From an uncultured Cellvibrio sp. (lineage in GTDB: Bacteria > Pseudomonadota > Gammaproteobacteria > Pseudomonadales > Cellvibrionaceae): a stretch of DNA of 64,000 bases. Shown here one piece after another: positions 55,501-63,674 of the stretch. The notes beneath the pieces are model-generated. The model searched no databases, had not been told where the DNA came from, and saw nothing but the letters and a program-made list of their open reading frames with translations. Every line of letters starts with the position of its first letter. The stretch's first letter is position 1. The stretch spans positions 7,115 through 71,114 of the forward strand of contig CALFXJ010000054.1 in the NCBI GenBank assembly GCA_937958105.1. The letters are read 5' to 3'. A program made the translations under genes and the position numbers.

Positions 55501-56319
55501 GAGGGTATTCTTAAACTGCTCCAGCTCCTTCTGGGTATGCACCCGCGCATCGTTGGCGCGAGCCAGATCCGCCTGCATTTTATTCACTGCATTGGCCAGC
55601 GCTGCCATCTCGCCTTCGCCTAGGATATTAATGTCGGTGTCAAAGTGACCGTGGCTGATCTCCCCGACCTTGGTGCGCAGGTATCCCAGGGGCCGCGCCA
55701 GCCAGCGGTCCAGCATCCAGATCATCAGCAGCATAACGAGGGTGCCGATACCAAGACTGACCAGACTGCTGCGCATGACGGTCTGCGCCACCTTAGCCTT
55801 GCTGTTCCGCAGACTGAATTGCAGCAGCAGTGCCCCTACCCGGTCCGAGCGGATTTCATCGGCCCGGCGCGGCAGGAAGATCGGTTGATAAGCATTGATA
55901 ACCGGCTGCCCGGCCACAGTGGCCAGTTGCGCCTGATACCGCCGCGGATCGACGGGAATCCAGCTTTCGTCCCAGTACTCAGCGATAGCACTTAGCGGCT
56001 GACCGGGCCAGAGGGGATGGCTGGCAAAGCGAATCATCCCCTCCTCATCGACCAGTACCACCAGACCCACGTCAGGGATGGCCCCCAGATCCGCGACCCA
56101 TTCGGCCACCAGTCCATACTGTTCCATCCGCAGCAGGCTTTCAAAGTGGCGCTGGTCACGGGCCATACGTTTCTGGAGCAGTTCAAGCGCATCTATCTCA
56201 ACCTGATGAATCTGACTTTCATAGCGCCACACGGCCCCGAGCACCATCATCAACGCCAGCGCGCCGAGGATAATCACGGGCAGCCATAAGCGCAGATTGA
56301 TACTCCGATAGGCCGTCAT
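52579..56319 (-). CDS. Multi-domain sensor diguanylate cyclase/phosphodiesterase (HAMP-PAS-PAS-GAF-PAS-GGDEF-EAL)
   Basis: A 1,246-residue inner-membrane c-di-GMP enzyme. TM1 (about 10-28), a periplasmic sensor region (30-178), TM2 (180-200), HAMP (to about 255), two PAS domains (about 270-515), GAF (530-680), a third PAS (685-805), GGDEF (810-975) and EAL (985-1235). RLGGDEFVVVLEG is intact and so is the EAL part (GAEALLRWRHP, ELTES, DDFGTGYSSLGYL), so both activities are possible. The start overlaps the stop of the upstream SBP lipoprotein gene (ATGA), suggesting they form one signalling unit. Confidence 0.95.
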   Translation of the reverse strand: MTAYRSINLRLWLPVIILGALALMMVLGAVWRYESQIHQVEIDALELLQKRMARDQRHFESLLRMEQYGLVAEWVADLGAIPDVGLVVLVDEEGMIRFASHPLWPGQPLSAIAEYWDESWIPVDPRRYQAQLATVAGQPVINAYQPIFLPRRADEIRSDRVGALLLQFSLRNSKAKVAQTVMRSSLVSLGIGTLVMLLMIWMLDRWLARPLGYLRTKVGEISHGHFDTDINILGEGEMAALANAVNKMQADLARANDARVHTQKELEQFKNTLDQILDGVFIASIKDFRFLYANQGAQRQLGYTRAELLGMNPMDLKPEGDLNMLRERMQPLLDGRMPAVSFESRHRHKNGHVFPVEVYLQIIHHQGEDPRVVAIVRDITARKYAEAELRASEARFRVLFEQAGVGVAVIETASNRFIRINRKYAAILGYPLAEMLQMDFTMITFPEDLESTLTNIERLKAGEIKEFTMEKRCIRKDGSTCWVNLTVSPMWETGAPYDYHVAVVEDITARKNSEALLGSQMAVLEMIARRAPLRDILTSLVAAVEAQVPDMVCSVLLLDTDGQHLRHGAAPSLPAEYNRAIDGTAIGEAQGSCGTAAYRAEPVIVTDIAQDRLWKGYADLALNHGLRACWSTPIFSARHKVLGTFAVYYRQVGAPTERHQQMIAMATHTAAVAIEREQFEAALREGAEYTQTILDNVADGIVTTDVNSTIESFNNAAARIFGYTASEVVGRSASILMPGLYDTEGESRQDALREVLSRVLGQRQEVEGRRKDGATFPMELSVSRILHNGQVKLIGLVSDISERRRHEERIQRLAFYDPLTELPNRRLLMDRLQHALASSARNGSHGAVLLLDLDHFKNLNDTLGHDAGDLLLCQVAERLTRCVREGDTVARLGGDEFVVVLEGLSQNIHEAAARAKAVGEHILSLLGQTYLLEDTEHYSSPSIGITLFSQQAETVDALLKRADVAMYQAKAAGRNTLQFFDSELQESLAARTALEADMRLGLAQNQFMLYYQPQVDGDGHVTGAEALLRWRHPSKGMVSPAEFIPLAEQSGFILQLGHWVLRTACEQLVVWSKNPATSHLTVAINVSARQFRQIGFVEQVMDVIQETGADATRIELELTESLLVNNLDDVVGKMRALKSCGVRFALDDFGTGYSSLGYLRQLPLDQLKIDQSFVRDVLVDHNDAVIARTIVGLGITLGLSVIAEGVETEGQRSFLATNGCNAYQGYLFGRPMPAEELDSLLSTTQA

Positions 56320-57329
56320 GGTTGAGCCTGCGGGGCCGAATGGCCGGTAAACAGATTGGAGGGTGGCAGCAGATCCGGCTGTACCAGTTCATCTACCGCC
56401 GAGGCGCTGCGGAGCAACCGGCGCTGTACCATAAACTCCGCCAGCTCGGCAGCGCGATTAACCAGCTGCGGGCGCGAGCCGTTCAGTAGCCGGTGATTAT
56501 CTGCCAGGGAAGGAATGTAGATGCCTGCCATTATCGGTGCCACCTGATCCACGGCGACCCCGAGATAGGGAGCGATGATGGCATGGGCTTCGTCAGGAAA
56601 ATGCTGCAGATAATCCAGCGCTCGAAAATGGGCCACCAGCAGCTGCTCCAGTTCTGGCCGATAGCGATGCAGCACCTCTTTGCGGACCACCAGTACGTCG
56701 ATGATGCGCTCGGGAATGGCACGGCTGTCATAGAGGCGGTGCGCACCCTCCTGCAACAGCAGTGTCGACACTGGCTCAAAGGTCACCACCAGGTCTACCT
56801 CGCCCATCCGGTAAGCTGCCAGCTGTTCGTTGACAGTCATGGACACTACCTGGATATCCGTCACCTGCAAGCCCGCCTCCGCCAGCAGCGCATCCAGCAT
56901 CACACCGCCCACCTCTGCGCCCTCCACTGCTACACGCTTGCCCCGGATCTGCGCCAGGCTGGTAATATCCGGCCGCACGATCACTGCGTCCCCCCCTTGT
57001 GAGTAATCCATCACCAGCACCACGTTCAGCTCCACACCTTCCTGCATCAGCGCCAGCGCCGAGTCGAGGGTCACTGCCGCAGCGGCTACGGTGCCATTAC
57101 GCAGAGCAGAGGCGATCTGGCTGGTATTGACCAGCTCCACCAGACGGATGTCATGTTCATCAAGGTAATCCAGGCTCTGGGCCAAATGCAGGGTTTCGTA
57201 GCCGGGCCAGGGCAGGGTCGCCACCCGCAGCGGATCGCGTGCCGATGGACCGCAGGCCGTCAGGATTAATGCCAGCAGTACGCCCGCCATACGCGTGGAA
57301 AACGATAGATGATGAGAAAGACTCAACAA
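56316..57329 (-). CDS. NMT1/SsuA-type substrate-binding lipoprotein
   Basis: A 337-residue lipoprotein (lipobox LTAC, Cys about 26) of the NitT/TauT binding-protein family: VATLPWPGYETLHLAQSLDY, ALRNGTVAAAAVTLDSAL, VDLVVTFEPVSTLLL and VVRKEVLHRYRPELEQLL are landmarks. These bind sulfonates, nitrate or thiamine precursors. No permease or ATPase is adjacent; instead it is translationally coupled to the GGDEF/EAL sensor, so it probably reports ligand to it. Start is TTG at 57329 with AGGGA upstream; ATG 57290 would give a very short signal. Confidence 0.8.
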   Translation of the reverse strand: MLSLSHHLSFSTRMAGVLLALILTACGPSARDPLRVATLPWPGYETLHLAQSLDYLDEHDIRLVELVNTSQIASALRNGTVAAAAVTLDSALALMQEGVELNVVLVMDYSQGGDAVIVRPDITSLAQIRGKRVAVEGAEVGGVMLDALLAEAGLQVTDIQVVSMTVNEQLAAYRMGEVDLVVTFEPVSTLLLQEGAHRLYDSRAIPERIIDVLVVRKEVLHRYRPELEQLLVAHFRALDYLQHFPDEAHAIIAPYLGVAVDQVAPIMAGIYIPSLADNHRLLNGSRPQLVNRAAELAEFMVQRRLLRSASAVDELVQPDLLPPSNLFTGHSAPQAQP

Positions 57330-57447
57330 TTTGCAGCATCCCTGAGATAAATAGTGACAGAGCCTGACGATTGGAACTGTCTGCCGTTATTTACTCTAGC
57401 ACTTCCTTTCAGAAACGGCGGAAATAGTGTGAAACGGTGCATCCTTT

Positions 57448-57465
57448 TGTCGATATCAATCGACA
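57448..57465. promoter_or_regulatory. Perfect 18-base palindrome TGTCGAT-N4-ATCGACA
   Basis: Arms 57448-57454 and 57459-57465 with spacer ATCA, in the 264-base divergent gap between the SBP/GGDEF operon and the GntR regulator gene. Size and symmetry suit a dimeric regulator; which one is unknown. Confidence 0.5.
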
Positions 57466-57593
57466 TGGAAGCATTTTTTATAGACAAAAAAACCCTGCTG
57501 GGACGGCTGGTTAGGTTCAGACAATAAGATTGTAATCACCCAATCAAGGCGATATGCTTGCGGCAATTCCACGCCTGTTATGGACAATGTTTT

Positions 57594-58322
57594 ATGTCTC
57601 TTCTCGATAGAAATTTTAATCTCTCACAGCGGATGACGCAGGAACTGGGCCGTCAGATCGTCTGTGGTTTCTACGACAAAAACGAAAGCCTGCCCACCGA
57701 AGCGGAATTGTGTGAGAAGTTCGGGGTAAGTCGCAGCGCCGTGCGCGAGGCGGTAAAGATGCTGTCTGCCAAAGGGCTGATCACCAGCAAGCCGCGTCAG
57801 GGCATCCGCATTCAGCCGGAAGAACAGTGGAATATATTTGATACGGATTTGCTGCGCTGGTCGCTCGAAAGCAACCCTTCCATGAAGGTGCTGAAAGAGT
57901 TTCTGCAGATGCGGATTGCCATCGAGCCGGAAGCCGCTTCCCTCGCCGCACGCTATGCAACACCCGATAAGATCGATGCTATTGAAGCCGCCCTGGAGCG
58001 CATGAAGGCTGCGGGTGACAACATGGAAGCAGAGCTGGAAGCAGATATCGCGTTTCACGTCAGCATCCTGTATGCCAGTCAGAACCGTTTTTACATCCGC
58101 CTGCGCGATTTTATCCAGACTGCGCTGCGCGTCAGCATCCGCCACACCAGCCCCATCAAAGCCAACCATGAAGGTGTAGTTGAAGATCACGCGAAAGTGT
58201 TCAATGCCATCAAAAATCGCAACCCTGAACGTGCGAAGCACTCCATGCTGCTGCTGATTGATGAAGCATTGAATTTTATCGAAGAAGAACTGGTTGCGCG
58301 GGAACCGCAAAACGTCGTCTAG
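57594..58322 (+). CDS. FadR-subfamily GntR transcriptional regulator
   Basis: About 242 residues: winged helix-turn-helix (LPTEAELCEKFGVSRSAVRE at about 33-52) and an all-helical FCD ligand domain (about 85-225) with the metal-ligand pattern (Asp-His at ADIAFHV and later histidines in SIRH and VEDHAKVF). FadR-type regulators often respond to sugar acids or sugar catabolites. Next to an arabinan-degradation locus whose promoters carry TTGT-N3-ACAA palindromes, it is the likely regulator of these genes. ATG 57594 is the start; an upstream TTG (57558) is less likely. Confidence 0.88.
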   Translation: MSLLDRNFNLSQRMTQELGRQIVCGFYDKNESLPTEAELCEKFGVSRSAVREAVKMLSAKGLITSKPRQGIRIQPEEQWNIFDTDLLRWSLESNPSMKVLKEFLQMRIAIEPEAASLAARYATPDKIDAIEAALERMKAAGDNMEAELEADIAFHVSILYASQNRFYIRLRDFIQTALRVSIRHTSPIKANHEGVVEDHAKVFNAIKNRNPERAKHSMLLLIDEALNFIEEELVAREPQNVV

Positions 58323-58458
58323 TCTTTTGGCCAGTTTTTTGGCTTCCATCGTTAAACCCAGGTGCGCGATTCCTCGCGCTCCTGAGTATTTCCTCCCTGA
58401 TTAATCTGCTGATCTCCAAAACGGTGTGCCCCTCACCACTGGGTGAAAGGCGGTCGAC

Positions 58459-59853
58459 TTAACGACGGGTCATGGTCCACTGTTGATTGGTGCCGTTGGT
58501 GACGTTCCACTGGATCACGTTGGCATCGTTGGCCGTGCTGAAATTAAGTACGTCCAATGCAAGACCGCTCAGCTGCGATGTCACGACATAGTAATTTCCG
58601 TTCTTCGTCAGACTCCATTTCTGGCCCGCGCCACCCCAGTATTCCCACTGGGCAATATTGGCGCCGGGTGCTGTCGACACTTCCCAGACATCCGCGCTCT
58701 TCAGGCTGTTGACGTTGATGAGGCTGTAATAGCCGGTACCGTGGCTGATCACATACCACTGCTGGTTCTTTGCACCGGAATAACCGTACTGCTCAATATT
58801 GGCACCATTCTCTGTAGATGCGTTGTCGACTGCCAGCGCGCGACCACTGTGCCGTGCGGTAAAGCTGTATACCCCATCACTGACACCACCGCAGCTGGTG
58901 ATAGAGCTGAAGTTACGGGTGAGCGTCGGCCAGCCACCGGAGAAGGTCATGCGCAGAATATCCAGTTTGGCATTACCGTTATCGTTCAGGTCGTAGTAGT
59001 GGGTAGAAACGTACTGACAACCATCCTGCTTGAGCACGCCCACGTGGCCCGGTCCTTTGTACTTGCCGCTCTGATTGCTGATCACTGTACGCTCGCCGGA
59101 GTAAGGCCCGTAGACACTGGTGGAACGGGCGACGGTCACGTAATAGCTGCTATTGGAACCCTGGCAGCAGCTGCCGCGATTCATAAACAGGTAATAGTAG
59201 TCGCCGTGGCGGGTGATATACGGAGCTTCAATGCTCTGGTGGTTGCCACCGTAGATGTGGGTCACGCTGCTGGCCAGCTTACCGGTGCTCTGATTGATCT
59301 CCGCGACGCCCAGTCCCCCAAAGAACGAACCGTAGGACATGTAAACGCGGCCATCATGATCACGGAACAGCGCCGGATCGATGGCATTGATCTCGCTGGA
59401 GCCACCATAAGAGCGAACCACGACACCCAGATCCTGCCAGCTGGGATTTTTCAACGACGGCGTCCGCACCACGCCAATAGCGGAGTTGGATGAACCAAAG
59501 GTGGATACGGAGTAATACAGGTAGTAGTAGCCGTTCATCTGGATGACATCTGGTGCCCAGAAATGACCGGAAAAGCCGGGCACCGCATTGTTGATCCAGG
59601 ATGGCCAGCCACTGCCGAAGACAGTCTGAGGCGCCGCCGTCCAATGCACCAGGTTAGTGGACGTTGAATACCAGATGCCTTGGCCGGTGGTGAAATGGAA
59701 GTAGGTATCGCCATCCTTGATGATCGTTGCCGGATCGTGAGAATTTCGCACGCCCGTTAATTCCAGTGCAGACACCGCACCACTGATCGAAACACAAAGC
59801 ACCGCCAAGGCGCGCAGGAGCCGGGCTCCCCATACGTGAGGTTTGCTAGACAT
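58459..59853 (-). CDS. Secreted GH43 endo-arabinanase with C-terminal ricin-type CBM13
   Basis: A 464-residue secreted enzyme (signal peptide cut near VSA). Residues 30-320 are a GH43 five-bladed propeller: catalytic base Asp in NSHDPATII, pKa-modulating Asp in NAIDPALFRD, acid Glu in SIEAPYITRHG. Residues 330-464 form a ricin-like beta-trefoil with three QxW motifs (NQQWYV, GQKWSL, NQQWTM), a CBM13-type sugar-binding domain. It probably cuts alpha-1,5-arabinan outside the cell. AAAGGTGAA gives a good ribosome site. An operator-like palindrome lies 30 bases upstream. Confidence 0.92.
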   Translation of the reverse strand: MSSKPHVWGARLLRALAVLCVSISGAVSALELTGVRNSHDPATIIKDGDTYFHFTTGQGIWYSTSTNLVHWTAAPQTVFGSGWPSWINNAVPGFSGHFWAPDVIQMNGYYYLYYSVSTFGSSNSAIGVVRTPSLKNPSWQDLGVVVRSYGGSSEINAIDPALFRDHDGRVYMSYGSFFGGLGVAEINQSTGKLASSVTHIYGGNHQSIEAPYITRHGDYYYLFMNRGSCCQGSNSSYYVTVARSTSVYGPYSGERTVISNQSGKYKGPGHVGVLKQDGCQYVSTHYYDLNDNGNAKLDILRMTFSGGWPTLTRNFSSITSCGGVSDGVYSFTARHSGRALAVDNASTENGANIEQYGYSGAKNQQWYVISHGTGYYSLINVNSLKSADVWEVSTAPGANIAQWEYWGGAGQKWSLTKNGNYYVVTSQLSGLALDVLNFSTANDANVIQWNVTNGTNQQWTMTRR

Positions 59854-59882
59854 AATTCACCTTTATTAGCGTTATTATTGAT

Positions 59883-59901
59883 AATATTGTCTTACAATAT
59901 G
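59883..59901. promoter_or_regulatory. FadR-type operator upstream of GH43-CBM13 gene
   Basis: AATATTGT-CTT-ACAATATG, a near-perfect 19-base palindrome whose core TTGT-N3-ACAA fits the FadR-subfamily TnGTnnnACnA rule. It is 30 bases before the GH43 start. A second copy lies at 62564-62582. Confidence 0.7.
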
Positions 59902-60031
59902 AAGACTTGGTGATTCTACCGGCTTCACCCCAACCCCACCAGCTGCTGGTGGGAATGATTCCTAATAAAGTGAGATGTGGTTATTCCGCTGGGAGGCAGG
60001 CAGGAAGAAGTCTGAGCGCGCCGGGTGAGGA

Positions 60032-60169
60032 GTCGGATTACGCTGCGCTAATCCGACCTACAGCAGTGTGATTTGCTAACCCGGTAGGTCGGATTAGCCG
60101 CAGGTGTAATCCGACTCAAAAAATCGCAATCCCGCATCCGTAGGTCGGATTAGCGCAGCGTAATCCGAC
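60032..60169. repeat. Three REP-like palindromes (GTAGGTCGGATTAG family)
   Basis: Units at 60032-60057, 60084-60115 and 60140-60169, each an inverted repeat of GTCGGATTA / TAATCCGAC with a variable GC-rich loop. They fill most of the 387-base gap between the GH43-CBM13 gene and galM. Two more units lie at the far end of the window. Confidence 0.85.
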
Positions 60170-60240
60170 GCCTCATTTCCTGCCCCGTTCCTTCACAGAA
60201 GATCAAATCACACCCACGCAACGCGGGATTACCACTTAAA

Positions 60241-61302
60241 TTACCGCACCAGAAATTTGAAGATTGTGCGACTGGTGTATGTCTCACCCGGACGCAAGAT
60301 GGTGGAGGGAAAATCCGGTTGGTTGGGAGCATCCGGGAAATGCTGCGGTTCAAGACAAAAACCGGTGCGATAGGCAAATGTTGTTCCTCTACCGCTCAAA
60401 CTGCCGTCGAGGAAATTGCCGGAATAAAACTGTACACCGGGTTCTTCAGTATAAACTTCCAACACACGCCCGCTGGTCGCTTCCGATGCGCGCGCGGCAA
60501 GGGTAAGCTTCTTCGGTGCGGCTTTATTCAACACAAAATTGTGGTCATAACCCAGGCCGCAACGCAATTGATCGTCGTCGCGTTGAATATCCGCGCCGAT
60601 CGCTTTGGGTGTGCGGAAATCAAACGGTGTACCTGCGACGGAACGCAGCTCACCAACCGGAATCTGCGTATCATCAATTGGCGTGAAAGCATCGGCATTG
60701 ATCATCAATTCGTGCTGCAGAATTTCGCCCTGCCCCGCCAGGTTGAAATAACTATGCTGCGTTAAATTGATCGGCGTCGCCTGATCAGTCGTCGCGTGAT
60801 AATCAACCAGGATTTCATCTTCGTTAGTCAGGGTGTAAGTCACGGTGACTGATAAATTTCCCGGATAACCCTGATCCCCGTCGCGGCTCAGATAAAATAA
60901 TTTAACACCCACATGAGTATCGGCCGTAAACGGCGTTGCCTGCCACACTACCTTGTCAAAACCCACAGAACCACCGTGCAGATGATTCGCACCGTTGTTG
61001 GTTTCCAGCTGATAGGTTTTTCCGTCCAACTCAAAACGCCCTTTGGCAAGGCGATTACCGAAGCGGCCAATCAGTGCGCCCAGATAAGGTGACGCCTGCA
61101 GATAAGGTTCCAGCTCATCAAACCCCAACGCGATATCAGCGAACTGGCCTTGTCGATCCGCCGTTTTAATCCTGGTAATGATGCCGCCGAAATTGATAAT
61201 CCCCACTTCCATGCCATTGGCATTGGTGAGCGTATACAGCGTAATTTCTTCGCCAGCAGGCGTTTTACCGAAAAAAGATGTGGCTAAAGCAGGTTTCGAC
61301 AT
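60241..61302 (-). CDS. galM: Aldose 1-epimerase
   Basis: About 353 residues; interconverts anomers of aldoses, here probably arabinose or galactose released from arabinan/pectin. Seen: GRFGNRLAKGRFELDGKTY (split 75-93), NHLHGGSVGFDK with a catalytic histidine, QHSYFNLAG with the second histidine, and the catalytic Glu near EVYTEEPGVQFYSGN. It lies 149 bases downstream of the GH43 lipoprotein gene, likely co-transcribed. ATG 61302 is chosen over 61326; no strong ribosome site decides. Confidence 0.92.
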   Translation of the reverse strand: MSKPALATSFFGKTPAGEEITLYTLTNANGMEVGIINFGGIITRIKTADRQGQFADIALGFDELEPYLQASPYLGALIGRFGNRLAKGRFELDGKTYQLETNNGANHLHGGSVGFDKVVWQATPFTADTHVGVKLFYLSRDGDQGYPGNLSVTVTYTLTNEDEILVDYHATTDQATPINLTQHSYFNLAGQGEILQHELMINADAFTPIDDTQIPVGELRSVAGTPFDFRTPKAIGADIQRDDDQLRCGLGYDHNFVLNKAAPKKLTLAARASEATSGRVLEVYTEEPGVQFYSGNFLDGSLSGRGTTFAYRTGFCLEPQHFPDAPNQPDFPSTILRPGETYTSRTIFKFLVR

Positions 61303-61450
61303 GGGATGAATTCCGGTGCAAGTCATGAAGCGGAGTATTCTACTGGCAAAGAGTTTTAATGACTACAAGCCTGCGGTAAAACACAGGCAGTTCAGTGCGA
61401 CTTTGCTGCACTATGCGGACCGTCGCCGTGCCCGCGCTTATCGATCAATG

Positions 61451-62500
61451 TTATTTATCTTCCTGGCGCCAGGTTTCCGCGTCACTTAACGTCTGTGCAA
61501 AATCCGGCATCCCGGTTTCATCCCACAGCAATCGCCTGATATAAGTGTGGCGATTAGGGTCGGTCAGTGGCGTACCTTGTAAGTCGCGATAATCCCGCGC
61601 ATGATAAACCATCACATCAGTTTCACCATCCTCGGCTACTGTAAAGCTGTTATGGCCGGGCCCGAAACGCCGCAGCGCTTCGTTCGTATAAAAAACCGGT
61701 TGTTCCACTTTATGCCAGGATGCAGGATCAAGCAGGTCTGCATCAGCATCAGCCCACAGCATTCCCATCGCGTAATTGTGATCTGTTGCGCTCGCTGAAT
61801 AGGTTACGAAAATTTTCCCATGGCGAATCAGCACTGCCGCACCTTCATTTACCTTGTAACCAATCACCTCCCAAGGCAGTTCCGGCTCCGTCAGAAGCAC
61901 TTCCTGCTCGTGCAGCTGGGTCGGACTTTGCATTTGCGCGATGTAAAGCGCTGAGTTGTATTTTTCCTGCGGATCTTTCTGGGCCCAGATTAAATAACGC
62001 TTACCGCGATGCTCAAAGTGAGTGGCATCGAGTGAAAAAGAATCCCGCTGGGTTTTCAACTGGCCCAGTTCCCGCCACTCGCCTTCCAGCGGATCGGTCG
62101 AGGAGTTTGCCAGAACATACATCCGGATCCGCCACGGCTCTTCCGCCATTGCCGCCGCAAAATAGATGTACCAAGTATCATCAATGTAATGCAGTTCCGG
62201 CGCCCAGATATTTGCCCCCATTTCTCCGGCTGCATGTTTGCGCCACACTACCTGCGGCTGCGCGTCGGCAAAGGCATGGAGGGATGGCGCCCGACGCATT
62301 TCAATTTGATCAAAAGCGGGCGATGTAGCAATAAAAAAGTATTCACCACTGCTGTGACGATAGATCCAGGGGTCGGCCCGTTGTGGAATTAAGGGCGCCG
62401 AGGAGGGCTCAGTTGCCCCAGCGGGAGTTTCCGGTGCGCTGCAGCCGGACAGGACGACCATACTGACAAGGGCAGCGAGCAGAAGAGCAGGGATTTTCAT
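61451..62500 (-). CDS. GH43 lipoprotein, probable exo-alpha-L-arabinofuranosidase
   Basis: A 349-residue lipoprotein (lipobox LSGC, Cys about 20) with a GH43 propeller. Catalytic residues are placed as Asp in QRADPWIYRH, Asp in SLDATHFEHRG and Glu in VNEGAAVLIRHG. This resembles the exo-acting arabinofuranosidase branch of GH43 (subfamily 26 type) and would release arabinose from arabino-oligosaccharides at the cell surface or periplasm. GGAGTG precedes the start. Divergent from the Arb43A-like gene across a 139-base gap with the operator. Confidence 0.88.
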   Translation of the reverse strand: MKIPALLLAALVSMVVLSGCSAPETPAGATEPSSAPLIPQRADPWIYRHSSGEYFFIATSPAFDQIEMRRAPSLHAFADAQPQVVWRKHAAGEMGANIWAPELHYIDDTWYIYFAAAMAEEPWRIRMYVLANSSTDPLEGEWRELGQLKTQRDSFSLDATHFEHRGKRYLIWAQKDPQEKYNSALYIAQMQSPTQLHEQEVLLTEPELPWEVIGYKVNEGAAVLIRHGKIFVTYSASATDHNYAMGMLWADADADLLDPASWHKVEQPVFYTNEALRRFGPGHNSFTVAEDGETDVMVYHARDYRDLQGTPLTDPNRHTYIRRLLWDETGMPDFAQTLSDAETWRQEDK

Positions 62501-62563
62501 AGGCAGGACACTCCAATAGCCCGTCCGGGAGAACAGGCGGTGTTATTCTTGTTAAATTGACGT

Positions 62564-62582
62564 AATATTATAATACAATATT
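62564..62582. promoter_or_regulatory. FadR-type operator between divergent GH43 genes
   Basis: AATATTAT-AAT-ACAATATT, the same palindrome as 59883-59901 with one arm mismatch. It sits midway between the divergent starts (64 bases from 62500 and 58 from 62640), so one bound dimer could control both. Confidence 0.7.
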
Positions 62583-62639
62583 TCAACCAAGGGCGCGGTG
62601 CTGCCAGAACAATTAAAACTATCCATATGAGAGTCCCCC

Positions 62640-63674
62640 ATGCATTCCATCATTTCATTTCGTCCAATGCATTTCCTTCTTGGTCTGCTGTGCAGCCTCA
62701 TGTTCAGCCAGATCAGCCTTGCACGACAGGTTGATGTTCACGATCCCGTGATGATCCGGGAAGGAAACACTTATTACCTGTTCAGTACCGGTCCCGGTAT
62801 CACCATTTACAGCTCCACCGACATGAAAAACTGGCGGAAGGCGGGACGGGTTTTTGAGACCGAGCCAGCGTGGGCCAGGACGGTGGCTCCGGAGTTCAAC
62901 GGTCATTTGTGGGCGCCGGATATAGTGCGGCACAAAGGCAATTTTTATCTGTATTACTCGGTATCTGCCTTCGGCAAAAATACCTCAGCCATGGGAGTCG
63001 CCATCACGAAAACCCTCGACAGCTCATCGCCGGATTATGGCTGGGTAGATCAGGGTATCGTCGTGCAGTCGGTACCCCACCGCGACATGTGGAATGCCAT
63101 TGACCCCGCCGTCATCATCGATGAAGACGGTATTCCATGGATGAGCTTTGGGTCCTTCTGGGGCGGGTTGAAGCTGGTACGCCTGGCCGAGGATTTAATC
63201 TCTTTAGCAAAGCCGCAGGAATGGCACACGCTGGCCAAACGCGAGCGCTCCGTTCTGGAAGATGATGCCAACGCTGGTCCCGCCGCTATTGAAGCACCAT
63301 TTATCTTCCGCAAAGGCGATTTTTATTATCTGTTTGCTTCGTGGGATAAGTGTTGCCGTGGTAAGGACAGTGATTACAAGGTCGTTGTAGGTCGCTCCAA
63401 AAATATTCGCGGGCCCTATCTGGATAAGGATGGTGTGGATATGAACAAGGGCGGCGGGTCGCTGGTTATCGCGGGCAATAAAAACTGGGCAGGTCTGGGT
63501 CACAACAGCGCTTACACCTTTGGCAAGAAAGATTACCTGGTGCTGCATGCTTATGAGTCGGCGGATAACTATTTGCAGAAAATCAAAATTCTGGAGATGA
63601 CCTGGGACAAGCAGGGCTGGCCCAAGGTTGATCCTAAGGATCTGGATCGGTATCAGAGTCGTTTGGTTGAATGA
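62640..63674 (+). CDS. Arb43A-like endo/exo-alpha-1,5-L-arabinanase (GH43)
   Basis: A 344-residue secreted enzyme with signal peptide (LLGLLCSLMFSQISLA). It closely follows my memory of C. japonicus Arb43A, including QVDVHDPVMIREGNTYYLFS with the base Asp near residue 34, WNAIDPAVIIDEDG with the modulating Asp, IEAPFIFRKGDFYYLFASWD with the acid Glu, and GLGHNSAYTF. Arb43A releases arabinotriose from arabinan. ATG 62640 with GAGAG six bases upstream is taken as start. It completes a secreted arabinan-degrading set. Confidence 0.93.
   Translation: MHSIISFRPMHFLLGLLCSLMFSQISLARQVDVHDPVMIREGNTYYLFSTGPGITIYSSTDMKNWRKAGRVFETEPAWARTVAPEFNGHLWAPDIVRHKGNFYLYYSVSAFGKNTSAMGVAITKTLDSSSPDYGWVDQGIVVQSVPHRDMWNAIDPAVIIDEDGIPWMSFGSFWGGLKLVRLAEDLISLAKPQEWHTLAKRERSVLEDDANAGPAAIEAPFIFRKGDFYYLFASWDKCCRGKDSDYKVVVGRSKNIRGPYLDKDGVDMNKGGGSLVIAGNKNWAGLGHNSAYTFGKKDYLVLHAYESADNYLQKIKILEMTWDKQGWPKVDPKDLDRYQSRLVE

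Noticed and set aside
57521..57533. ACAAT-AAG-ATTGT palindrome before the GntR gene as autoregulatory site
   Set aside because: Arms are in the opposite order to the TTGT-N3-ACAA sites at the GH43 genes, so it is not the same operator; may be chance.
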